64,000 nucleotides of DNA from the NCBI GenBank assembly GCA_963522145.1, contig CAUQXI010000015.1, positions 1 to 64,000 on the forward strand, written 5' to 3'. Below, one piece after another: positions 44,461-52,605 of this stretch. The position numbers and the translations under genes are program-made. Source of the DNA: Mesorhizobium_B sp963522145 (GTDB lineage Bacteria > Pseudomonadota > Alphaproteobacteria > Rhizobiales > Rhizobiaceae). Each line of letters starts with the position of its first letter. The first letter of the stretch is position 1. Under the pieces are notes generated by a model that was given only the letters and a program-made list of their open reading frames with translations, was not told the origin of the DNA and searched no databases.

Positions 44461-44874
44461 CTAACTGGCATCTTTCACAAAACGCAGCCGCGCCGTGCCT
44501 TCTTCTGCTTCCACGATGCGGTAGAAACATGAGCGGCGACCCGTATGGCATGTCATGCCATTGCCGGCGACGTGGACCTTGAGCCAGATCGCGTCCTGAT
44601 CGCAGTCGGTGCGGATTTCGGTGACCTGCTGGAAGTTCCCGGATGTTTCACCCTTCTTCCACAGCGCCTGTCGGGACCGCGACCAGTAATGCGCAATGCC
44701 CGTTTCCAGCGTCAGCGCGAGCGCCTGCCGGTCCATATGCGCGACCATCAGGAGGCTGTGGTCCGCAGCGTTCGTGACGACTGCAGTGATCAGGCCGCTC
44801 GCGTCAAAGCGTGGCGTGAAGGTCTTGCTTTCCTCGACCTCGTGCTTGTCGCCGGTCGGCTCTGCCCACTTCAC
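44461..44874 (-). CDS. hisI: phosphoribosyl-AMP cyclohydrolase
   Basis: 137-aa zinc- and magnesium-dependent enzyme of histidine synthesis, monofunctional (no HisE domain). The conserved AHMDRQALALTLETGIAHYWSR-type core (split: AHMDRQALALTLETG, then AHYWSRSRQALWKKGETSG) is followed by the DCDQDAIWLKV metal site and a C-terminal Cys pair. The GTG at 44874 overlaps the folE stop by four bases, which fixes the start; the longer open frame upstream runs antisense-like within folE. Confidence 0.94.
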   Translation of the reverse strand: MKWAEPTGDKHEVEESKTFTPRFDASGLITAVVTNAADHSLLMVAHMDRQALALTLETGIAHYWSRSRQALWKKGETSGNFQQVTEIRTDCDQDAIWLKVHVAGNGMTCHTGRRSCFYRIVEAEEGTARLRFVKDAS

Positions 44875-45509
44875 GTCGCGGTGCCGCCGCGCACCATCGA
44901 CACGAAGCGCAGTTGCTCCTCGGGGGACGTGCGAAAGGCGCCCGTGAAGGTCGAAGTCAGCGTGGTGGAACCGGCCTTGCGAACACCACGCATCGCCATG
45001 CACATGTGCTCGGCTTCCAGCATGACGGCAACGCCGCGCGGGTTCAGCACGTCCTGGATGACCGCTGCGATCTGCGCGGTCATGGCTTCCTGCGTCTGGA
45101 GACGGCGAGCGAAGATATCGACCACCCGTGCAATCTTGGACAGGCCGACTACCCTTCCTGCCGGGAGATAGCCAATATGGGCGCGGCCGACGATCGGCAC
45201 CATGTGGTGCTCGCAATGGGAATGGAAGTTGATGTCCTTGACCAGCACCAGGTCGTCATAACCGGCAACCTGCTCGAAGGTGCGGACGAGTTCGGCGGCT
45301 GGATCCTGACCGTAGCCGCTGAACATTTCCTGGTAGGCTTTCGCCACGCGCCTTGGGGTATCGCGAAGACCCTCGCGTTCAGGATCCTCGCCGACCCACA
45401 TGATCAGCGTTCGAACCGCAGCCTCCGCCTCCGCCTGCGTCGGCTTCCTTTGTTGCGCGCGATCATCATTGAAGGCGAGCGGCCGGGCGTTCTTCACTGC
45501 GGCATCCAT
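44871..45509 (-). CDS. folE: GTP cyclohydrolase I
   Basis: 212-aa enzyme that converts GTP to 7,8-dihydroneopterin triphosphate, the first step of folate synthesis. The zinc site is formed by FHSHCEHHMVPIVG and by EAEHMCMAMRGV, and the family sequence GYLPAGRVVGLSKIAR is intact. Length and domain layout match the type IA enzyme. It is coupled to hisI through a 4-bp overlap, and is divergent from the NifU-like gene. Confidence 0.96.
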   Translation of the reverse strand: MDAAVKNARPLAFNDDRAQQRKPTQAEAEAAVRTLIMWVGEDPEREGLRDTPRRVAKAYQEMFSGYGQDPAAELVRTFEQVAGYDDLVLVKDINFHSHCEHHMVPIVGRAHIGYLPAGRVVGLSKIARVVDIFARRLQTQEAMTAQIAAVIQDVLNPRGVAVMLEAEHMCMAMRGVRKAGSTTLTSTFTGAFRTSPEEQLRFVSMVRGGTAT

Positions 45510-45672
45510 GATCGTGCACTCACATCGCCTGCCGACCCGCGAGACCCCTGTCTTGTCGGGCAGTCTGGCTCGTTCCTATATTCACCGTCTATATATTGAT
45601 GCGGCATGCGCAATGAAAGTCGTCGACTGACGACACGCCGTTCGTTGAACGCGCCTTGCTGAGGCAGTCACC

Positions 45673-46119
45673 ATGATCGACGACGTCTACAATGCAAAGA
45701 TCATCGGCTTCGCCGGGAATATCGGGAGGACCGGTCGACTGGCGGCGCCGCATGCGACGGCGACGGCGCATTCCAAGCTATGCGGCTCGACCGTGACGGT
45801 GGATCTCGCCATGGAGAACGGCGTCGTCACCGACTTCGCCCATGAGGTGAAAGCCTGCGCGCTCGGGCAGGCCTCGTCCGCGATCATGGCCGAGCAGGTG
45901 TTGGGCGCGAGCGCCGAGGAACTTCTTGCGGTGCGCGAAGCCATGCTCAAGATGCTCAGGGAGAACGGGGCGCCTCCCGAAGGACGCTTCTCCGATCTCC
46001 GGTATTTGGAACCGGTGCGTGACTACAAGGCGCGTCATGCCTCGACCATGCTGACCTTCGATGCGGTGGTCGACGCCATCAACCAGATCGAAAGGCGCGA
46101 AGCGGAACACGCAGCGTGA
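45673..46119 (+). CDS. NifU/IscU-like iron-sulfur scaffold protein lacking the third cysteine
   Basis: 148-aa protein of the NifU N-terminal family. Cys37 (SKLCGS) and Cys62 (VKACALG) correspond to two of the three IscU cysteines. The third, in IscU within an HCS motif, is Ala123 here (RHASTMLTF), and the Asp after the first Cys is Ser39. It therefore may not assemble clusters like canonical IscU. Similar proteins are common in rhizobia as I remember. Its stop overlaps yidD by four bases. Confidence 0.85.
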   Translation: MIDDVYNAKIIGFAGNIGRTGRLAAPHATATAHSKLCGSTVTVDLAMENGVVTDFAHEVKACALGQASSAIMAEQVLGASAEELLAVREAMLKMLRENGAPPEGRFSDLRYLEPVRDYKARHASTMLTFDAVVDAINQIERREAEHAA

Positions 46120-46460
46120 CAGGCCGGCACGAGGGCATCCGCTCACGTAACTGGAACGGCTCGTGGCGGGCGACTCCGGGGCGGCTGATTGGGGTGGGCG
46201 TGGTGCGACTGTACCAGCTCACCCTGTCCGGCTTCGTCGGGAATGGCTGCCGGCATTACCCAACCTGTTCCGAATACGCCTATGAGGCGATCGCGCGTCA
46301 CGGGCTCTGGCGCGGCGGCTGGCTTTCGCTGTTCCGTGTGGTGCGTTGTGGGCCGTGGGGCACGCACGGGGTCGATCTGGTCCCCGCCGATCTGGCCGGA
46401 CGCAACACGATCCTGGCGCCGTGGCGGCTGTTCCGCTTCGGCCGAAGGCCTGTTGCCTGA
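46116..46460 (+). CDS. yidD: membrane protein insertion efficiency factor YidD
   Basis: 114-aa protein with the YidD core GNGCRHYPTCSEYAYEAI and the Cys-containing VVRCGPWGTHGVD, which supports membrane insertion by YidC/Sec. It starts with GTG overlapping the NifU-like gene. The N-terminal 20 residues before the amphipathic helix are basic. Confidence 0.93.
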   Translation: MTGRHEGIRSRNWNGSWRATPGRLIGVGVVRLYQLTLSGFVGNGCRHYPTCSEYAYEAIARHGLWRGGWLSLFRVVRCGPWGTHGVDLVPADLAGRNTILAPWRLFRFGRRPVA

Positions 46461-46572
46461 GAGGATCGGGGAAGAGCTTTACGCGGCAGGTTCAAGACGC
46501 TAGACGGCAGGCCCTCATTTCAAGCCACAACCACCTGCGCTCGTTGGCAGGACTGGATAAAGGAGAATGGCC

Positions 46573-48567
46573 ATGGCGCTCGACGCCCCTTCATCCCGCT
46601 CGCTCGAATTTCCCGACGGCTCCGTCCGCGACTATCCCGCCGGAACGACCGGCGCTGCTGTGGCTGAAGGCATTTCCCGGTCGCTCGCCAAGAAGGCGGT
46701 GGCGATCTCCCTCGACGGCAAGCTCCACGACCTCTCGCAGCCGCTGCTGTCTTCCGGCCGCATCGAGATCATCACGCGCGACGACGCTCGCGCGATCGAG
46801 CTGATCCGCCACGACACGGCGCATGTGCTCGCCGAGGCCGTGCAGGAGCTTTGGCCGGACACGCAGGTGACGATCGGGCCGGTGATCGAAAACGGCTTCT
46901 ATTACGACTTCGCGCGCGCCACCCCGTTCACGCCCGAGGACTTTCCGACCATCGAAAAGAAGATGCGCGAGATCATCGCGCGCAACAGGCCGTTCACGAT
47001 GGAGGTGTGGGACCGCGCCCAGGCCCGGCAAGTCTTCACCGACAAAGGCGAAGGCTACAAGGTCGAGCTGATCGACGCGATCCCGGAAGGCCAGGATCTC
47101 CGCATCTACGCGCAGGGCGAGTGGTTCGATCTTTGCCGCGGCCCGCACATGGCCTCCACCGGACAGATCGGCAATGCATTCAAGCTGATGAAGGTGGCCG
47201 GTGCCTATTGGCGCGGCGATTCCAACAACCCGATGCTGACCCGCATCTACGGCACCGCCTGGGCGACGCAGGAACAGCTCGACGCCTACCTCACCATGCT
47301 GGAGGAAGCCGAGAAACGCGACCATCGCAAGCTCGGCCGCGAGATGGACCTGTTCCACTTCCAGGAAGAAGGGCCTGGCGTCGTGTTCTGGCACGCCAAG
47401 GGCTGGAAGATGTTCCAGACGCTTGTCTCCTATATGCGCCGCCGCCTGGACGAGCAGGGCTACCAGGAGGTCAACGCGCCCCAGGTGCTCGACAAATCGC
47501 TTTGGGAAACCTCCGGCCATTGGGGCTGGTACCGTGACGCCATGTTCAAGGTCACGGTTGCAGGCGACGAGGTGGAGGACGAGCGCGTCTTCGCACTCAA
47601 GCCGATGAACTGCCCGGGCCACGTGCAGATCTTTAAGCACGGGCTGAAGTCATACCGCGACCTGCCGGTGAAGCTGGCGGAATTCGGCAATGTGCACCGC
47701 TACGAGCCATCCGGTGCACTGCACGGCCTGATGCGCGTGCGCGGCTTCACGCAGGATGACGCACACATCTTCTGCACCGAGGAGCAGCTTGCCGCCGAAT
47801 GCCTCCGCATCAACGACCTCATTCTCTCGACCTATGCGGATTTCGGCTTCAAGGAGATTCGCGTGAAGCTTTCCACGCGGCCGGAGAAGCGGGTCGGTTC
47901 GGATGCCGCGTGGGACCTTGCCGAGGGCATCATGAGCCGGGTGCTGCGCCAGATCGAGGAGCAGTCGGAAGGCCGGATCAAGACGGCGGTCAATCCGGGC
48001 GAGGGCGCGTTCTACGGGCCGAAATTCGAATATGTGCTGCGCGACGCAATCGGCCGCGACTGGCAGTGCGGCACGACGCAGGTCGACTTCAACCTGCCCG
48101 AGCGGTTCGGCGCGTTCTATATCGACAAAGATTCGGAGAAGAAGCAGCCGGTGATGGTGCATCGCGCCATCTGCGGCTCCATGGAGCGTTTTCTGGGCAT
48201 CCTGATCGAGGACTTCGCGGGCCATTTTCCGCTTTGGTTCTCGCCGCTTCAGGTGGTGGTGGCGACCATCACGTCGGATGCCGATGATTATGCGAGCCGC
48301 GTGGCGGCCCGCCTGAAGGATGCCGGGCTGTCCGTCGAAACCGATCTCCGCAACGAGAAGATCAACTACAAGGTGCGGGAGCACAGCCTGGCAAAGGTGC
48401 CGGTCATTCTTGTTTGCGGAAAGCGCGAGGCGGAGGAGGGCACGGTCAATATGCGCCGGCTCGGATCGCGCGACGGACAGTCGCTGTCTCTCGAAGAGGC
48501 GGTGGCCGCGCTCCAGACGGAAGCGGTCCCACCTGACCTCCGCCGCAAGGCCGCTCGCAGCGTTTGA
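46573..48567 (+). CDS. thrS: threonine--tRNA ligase
   Basis: 664-aa class II synthetase. Order: TGS domain (1-65), second additional editing domain with HDTAHVLAEAV (HxxxH-type editing zinc), class II catalytic core (motif 2 region FGNVHRYEPSGALHGLMRVRG), and an anticodon-binding domain starting near PLQVVVATI. Two ATGs compete: the one at 46567 has only one base between AGGAG and the codon, whereas 46573 has seven, so I chose 46573. The gene has a 112-base upstream spacer. Confidence 0.97.
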   Translation: MALDAPSSRSLEFPDGSVRDYPAGTTGAAVAEGISRSLAKKAVAISLDGKLHDLSQPLLSSGRIEIITRDDARAIELIRHDTAHVLAEAVQELWPDTQVTIGPVIENGFYYDFARATPFTPEDFPTIEKKMREIIARNRPFTMEVWDRAQARQVFTDKGEGYKVELIDAIPEGQDLRIYAQGEWFDLCRGPHMASTGQIGNAFKLMKVAGAYWRGDSNNPMLTRIYGTAWATQEQLDAYLTMLEEAEKRDHRKLGREMDLFHFQEEGPGVVFWHAKGWKMFQTLVSYMRRRLDEQGYQEVNAPQVLDKSLWETSGHWGWYRDAMFKVTVAGDEVEDERVFALKPMNCPGHVQIFKHGLKSYRDLPVKLAEFGNVHRYEPSGALHGLMRVRGFTQDDAHIFCTEEQLAAECLRINDLILSTYADFGFKEIRVKLSTRPEKRVGSDAAWDLAEGIMSRVLRQIEEQSEGRIKTAVNPGEGAFYGPKFEYVLRDAIGRDWQCGTTQVDFNLPERFGAFYIDKDSEKKQPVMVHRAICGSMERFLGILIEDFAGHFPLWFSPLQVVVATITSDADDYASRVAARLKDAGLSVETDLRNEKINYKVREHSLAKVPVILVCGKREAEEGTVNMRRLGSRDGQSLSLEEAVAALQTEAVPPDLRRKAARSV

Positions 48568-48636
48568 CGATTTCACATAGTCGTCATGGCAAAACGGCAA
48601 AGGTGACCCCGATCAGAGAACGGATCGTGGTCCGCC

Positions 48637-49563
48637 ATGCGCTTTGCCGAACTGTCCTATGCGAGCCCGCAGCATCCATTTCTCAAGCGCGCGATGATCC
48701 GCACCGTTGAAGGACTGTCGGGGCGCAACAGGCTTGCGCGCGGCTATCAGACCTGGCGGGACGTGGTGGTTCCCGGACGCGAGAAGCTGTTCGCGCGGCT
48801 GCTCTCCCTGGCAAATATCTCGCTTCGGGTGAACGGGTGCTGGCCGCAGTCGCACGATCCCGCGCGCCCGCTGGTGATCGTCGCCAATCACCCGTTCGGG
48901 ATCGGTGACGGGATCGCCGTTTTGTCGCTGGCCGAAAGCCTTGGCCGGCCGTTCCGTGTGCTGATCCATTCCGACCTGCTGCGCGTCGAGGAGATGAAGT
49001 CCTTCGCGCTGCCAGTGGATTTCAGTGAAACCAAGGAAGCTCAGCGGCGCAACATGCAGATGCGCCGTGAAGCGCTGGCCCTGCTGAGGCTCGGCACAAT
49101 AGTCGTGGTGTTTCCCGCCGGTGCCGTGGCGACCGCACCCAAGGTATTCGGCCAGGCGGAAGACCTGCCATGGAAGCAGTTCACGGCAAAGCTCGTGCAG
49201 GATGCCGAAGCCGATGTGCTGCCAATCTACTTCGCCGGGCAGAACGGCTTGAGCTTCCACGCCGCGAGCCGATTCTCTTCCACCTTGCGGCTTTCGCTGT
49301 TGATCCGCGAGTTCTGCAAGCTTTCGGGCCGCACCATCGAAGCTTATGCCGGCCGGATCATCCCCTGGAACGAGATCGCGGCCATCCGCGACCGCAAGAT
49401 GCTGACAGCGGTACTGCGTGAGCGCGTCCTGGAAATGTCGCTTCTCGCGCCGAGCAAAGGACCGTTCAAGGATGCGCGGTCTCGCAGGCTTAATCCGCGC
49501 CTTCCTCTGCCGGCAAGGTTTCGCTGGCAAGCACCTCGACTTCTTCGTCGTCCCCGGGCGTGA
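48637..49563 (+). CDS. lysophospholipid acyltransferase-family protein
   Basis: 308-aa protein of the LPLAT/PlsC superfamily. The acyltransferase motif appears as ANHPFGIGDGIAVL (His and Asp spaced as HX5D, as in the ACT14924-like subgroup), with a later VVVFPAGAVATAPK glycine motif and VLPIYFAGQNG. It probably acylates a lysolipid or ornithine lipid precursor at the inner membrane; the substrate is uncertain. The last 25 residues are unusually Arg/Pro-rich because the 3' end overlaps the convergent gene by 74 bases. Confidence 0.8.
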   Translation: MRFAELSYASPQHPFLKRAMIRTVEGLSGRNRLARGYQTWRDVVVPGREKLFARLLSLANISLRVNGCWPQSHDPARPLVIVANHPFGIGDGIAVLSLAESLGRPFRVLIHSDLLRVEEMKSFALPVDFSETKEAQRRNMQMRREALALLRLGTIVVVFPAGAVATAPKVFGQAEDLPWKQFTAKLVQDAEADVLPIYFAGQNGLSFHAASRFSSTLRLSLLIREFCKLSGRTIEAYAGRIIPWNEIAAIRDRKMLTAVLRERVLEMSLLAPSKGPFKDARSRRLNPRLPLPARFRWQAPRLLRRPRA

Positions 49564-50632
49564 CGGAAAGGTCGCGCTGATAGATGCGGTCGCGGTTCTT
49601 CGCGACGATCGTGTAGTTGCCCTCGGCCAGGACCATGGAGGCATAAGGCCCCACGGCTTCGCGGACGGCGTCGCCCCCCTCGTTCAAGACCGACCAGGAT
49701 GTGTCGGCCATGGCTTCTCCGCCGGCCTCGCGAACGAGCTTCAAGGTGAGCTGTGCCGCCCGGTGCTCGACTGTCGCATCGGTGAGCTTGCCTGCCTCGA
49801 CGCGGATGTCGGTGCGCACCACGGCATTCACTCCGCCGTAGGTCGAAACGACATGGTAGACGCCGGCGTTCAGCCGCACGATGGCATCCGGGCTGACATC
49901 GGGAGCAATCAACGGACGTTCGCCCGGAGCATCCGACGATCCTTCATAAATCGAGAATTTGAGCTGGTCGGATTTCACCGGGAGCCCGCCTGGCGCGACT
50001 GCGTGGAGCTTGAGGCCCCCGGCGTCGAGCATCAGCGTTTCGCTGGTGCCCTCGCGCGTCACGGTGATGCGTTTTGTGGCTCCCGCGCGGCCAAAGGCAG
50101 CATGAACGAGATAGGCTCCGGGTTCGAGCTGGAAGGTGCTCGTGCCGCCGCGTGATGAGGCGACGAGCGGCAGCTTGCCTTCGGCGTCTCCATCGACCTT
50201 GAATATCCGCCAAACCAGCCCGCGCGGAATGTCGGGTCCGTCTTCCACCATCTGCGCGGAAAGCTTCACGACGGCAGATCCCTGTTGTGCCAAGGGCTTG
50301 TCCCCGACGGCCGGTGCATAGCCGGAGATGCTGGGAAGCTGAAGGTCGCCGGCAGGATCGTCCTTGGCTCCGAAGTCGGGCAATTGCTCGCGCTCGGATG
50401 CGGCGGGTGGCGGCGCCTCGTCGATGAACTGAGAACCTGATCCCGAACCACGACCGCTGCGAGATTCGCCCCGCCCGGCTCTTTCTGCACCACCTGGCCC
50501 GTGATCCGCTGGTGAGCCTCTGCCCGCGCCTCCTCCTCCTCCTCCGCGTTCCTGCGCGACAAGAGGGACGGGGCCCGACATGGCGGCCAAGAGTAAGATG
50601 ATCCCGGCCAAGCGGGTAGGCGAAGTGCTCAT
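49490..50632 (-). CDS. uncharacterised exported beta-sandwich protein
   Basis: 380-aa predicted secreted protein. The ATG at 50632 gives a signal peptide (RLAGIILLLAAMSGPVPLVAQ), then a Gly/Arg/Ser-rich stretch (GGGGGGAGRGSP...). The remainder contains about three or four repeats of an extracytoplasmic beta-sandwich unit with the pattern 'L.PGAYLVHAAFGRA', 'LNAGVYHVVSTYGG', 'LAEGNYTIVAKNR', which resembles PEGA or carboxypeptidase-regulatory repeats. I do not recognise a named family. GGAGAAGGAG lies just upstream. It overlaps the acyltransferase 3' end. Confidence 0.7.
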   Translation of the reverse strand: MSTSPTRLAGIILLLAAMSGPVPLVAQERGGGGGGAGRGSPADHGPGGAERAGRGESRSGRGSGSGSQFIDEAPPPAASEREQLPDFGAKDDPAGDLQLPSISGYAPAVGDKPLAQQGSAVVKLSAQMVEDGPDIPRGLVWRIFKVDGDAEGKLPLVASSRGGTSTFQLEPGAYLVHAAFGRAGATKRITVTREGTSETLMLDAGGLKLHAVAPGGLPVKSDQLKFSIYEGSSDAPGERPLIAPDVSPDAIVRLNAGVYHVVSTYGGVNAVVRTDIRVEAGKLTDATVEHRAAQLTLKLVREAGGEAMADTSWSVLNEGGDAVREAVGPYASMVLAEGNYTIVAKNRDRIYQRDLSVTPGDDEEVEVLASETLPAEEGAD

Positions 50633-50736
50633 TCTCCTTCTCCAAGCCTGCAGCCATGTCGATTTCAAGGCTGTTGCTATCCTTGGTGTGGGCCGACGAA
50701 CTTGCCGCATTGTCTGCCTTCTCCTATCAGGACGCC

Positions 50737-51321
50737 ATGACACAGAGCCCCATCGAGTTCCTGCTTTCCCGCGTTTCTCCGCCAATCCCGGAGCTCTCCG
50801 AGCCTGGTCCTGACAAGGCCGAGCTTCAACAGATGATCGCCGTGGCCTCGCGCGTGCCGGATCACGGAAGGCTCAACCCGTGGCGCTTCATCATCTATCG
50901 CGGAGAAGCGCGCGAGCGCGTCGGCAAGCTTCTGGCAGACCTAGCGGAGACGCGTGAAGGTCCGTTGAGCGAGGGCCGCCGCAAGCAGGAGCTCACCCGG
51001 TTCGCACGCGCGCCGCTGGTGGTGGGTGTGGTGTCCAGTCCTCAGCCTCACCCCAAGATCCCCGAATGGGAAATGTTTTTGTCCGGCGGGGCGGCTGCCA
51101 TGAACCTGCTTCATGCCGCGCACGCGCTCGGGTTCGGCGCGAACTGGATCAGCAACTGGTACTCGGACCTGCCCGAAGGCCGCGCGATCCTCGGCCTCCA
51201 ACCCTCGGAACGGGTTGTCGGATTCATCCATATCGGGAGCCATGCCGAGAATGTTGTTGATCGTCCTCGACCCGAGCCCGAGAGCGTCATGACCGATTGG
51301 GCCGGGCCAACCGCGCCGTGA
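50737..51321 (+). CDS. YdjA-like nitroreductase
   Basis: 194-aa FMN-dependent oxidoreductase of the nitroreductase superfamily. It has the substrate- and FMN-binding ASRVPDHGRLNPWRFI block and the GGAAAMNLLHAAHALGFGAN segment, like E. coli YdjA. The physiological substrate is unknown. The ATG at 50737 was chosen because the family begins near MTQSPIEFLL; the open frame begins upstream at 50656. It is divergent from the secreted protein gene. Confidence 0.87.
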   Translation: MTQSPIEFLLSRVSPPIPELSEPGPDKAELQQMIAVASRVPDHGRLNPWRFIIYRGEARERVGKLLADLAETREGPLSEGRRKQELTRFARAPLVVGVVSSPQPHPKIPEWEMFLSGGAAAMNLLHAAHALGFGANWISNWYSDLPEGRAILGLQPSERVVGFIHIGSHAENVVDRPRPEPESVMTDWAGPTAP

Positions 51322-51432
51322 CAGGGCACATCCGCTCTTGGTTAAGAGATATGGTGAACGCTTCCTAAACCTTTGCGCCGCTAGTGTCCCTATGACGGGC
51401 GGAACGCGTCCGGCGGCAGGGCGAGCGCGCGC

Positions 51433-52554
51433 ATGATCGTCGAATTCTTTTTGAAGTGGGCTCAAACGGCGCGCGTGACCGAGCGCGCTGCCGCAGCCGC
51501 GGCACTTGCCAGAGCCTTCTGCGAGGGCACCCTGGCCTTCGAGGATCGCTGCGCCGCCGAGGCCGCGCTGACTTTTCTGCTGGATGATCCCTCGCCACGG
51601 GTGCGCGCGGCCATGGCCGATGCGCTTTCCATGAGCCGCCATGCGCCGCCGCAGGTCGTCGCGGCATTGGCAGCCGACCAACCCGATGTTGCTTCGGTGG
51701 TGATCGCGCGTTCGCCGCTGCTTTCGGAAGCCGATCTGATCGAGCGCGTGGCGTCGGGCCTCGCCGCCACGCAGTGTCTGGTCGCGGAACGGGCAGGGCT
51801 GTCCATGGCGATGGCGGCGGCCTTGGCCGAGGTTGGGCATCTTGAAGCCTGCCTCACGCTGCTGGGCAATGAGGATGCCGAGATCGCGCCCTTAAGCTTC
51901 CGCCGCCTGTGCGAGCGTTTCGGCGATGTGCCGGCCATGCGCGAGGCGCTGTCGGGCGACAGGCGGCTTCCGACCGATTGCCGTCACGTGCTTCTGGTTA
52001 AGCTTGGAGAAACATTTCGTCGATCGCCGCTGGTGAGCGCTCTCATGGGTGGCGACCGTGCCGAGCGCATCCTCCGCGATGCCTGCGTGAAGTCGGCCCT
52101 TACCCTCGTGGAGGCGACGCCCGTCGCAGAACACGCAGCGCTCGTCGAACATTTGCGCCTGCGGGAAGAACTCACGCCGAGCTTCCTTGTCCGGCTGGTT
52201 GCCTGCGGACGCATCGACTTCTTCGGCTCTGCGCTGGTGAGCCTTGCGGCGCGAACGGCAGACCGTGTCCGCAAGCTTCTTGCGACCGGGCAGGATGCGG
52301 CACTTTCGGCACTATTCAGCGAAGCCGGGCTGGCGAAAGGGCTTCACGCCATTCTCCTGCGTGCTCTCCACCTTTGGCGCGAAGTGGCCGCGGGCCGGCG
52401 CACGACAGGAACTCAAGAGGTGAGCTTCCTGATGCTTCAGGAGCTCGGTGGCGCATCGGCCGGCGGCGAACTCGCCACGCTGCTCAAGTCGATCCATCTG
52501 GACGCGCTTCGGAGCAATGCCCGCCAGCATGCCCAACTGCTCGCAGCCGCCTAG
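51433..52554 (+). CDS. DUF2336 domain-containing protein
   Basis: 373-aa all-helical protein with HEAT-like repeats, matching DUF2336 (RAAAAAALARAFCEGTLAFE ... LLDDPSPRVRAAMADALS ... LLSEADLIERVASG). These proteins are largely restricted to alphaproteobacteria and their function is unknown. No signal peptide or membrane segment. It is a single gene convergent with parE, separated by about 50 bases with no visible terminator. Confidence 0.82.
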   Translation: MIVEFFLKWAQTARVTERAAAAAALARAFCEGTLAFEDRCAAEAALTFLLDDPSPRVRAAMADALSMSRHAPPQVVAALAADQPDVASVVIARSPLLSEADLIERVASGLAATQCLVAERAGLSMAMAAALAEVGHLEACLTLLGNEDAEIAPLSFRRLCERFGDVPAMREALSGDRRLPTDCRHVLLVKLGETFRRSPLVSALMGGDRAERILRDACVKSALTLVEATPVAEHAALVEHLRLREELTPSFLVRLVACGRIDFFGSALVSLAARTADRVRKLLATGQDAALSALFSEAGLAKGLHAILLRALHLWREVAAGRRTTGTQEVSFLMLQELGGASAGGELATLLKSIHLDALRSNARQHAQLLAAA

Positions 52555-52605
52555 GCAGGCTTTCTCTTCGCTGTATTCAACGCTCTTGAGGCGCGCCGTG
52601 AGCGA

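Noticed and set aside
46461..46572. tRNA-sensing T-box or leader attenuator upstream of thrS
   Set aside because: The spacer has no T-box core and no Thr-rich leader peptide or terminator hairpin.
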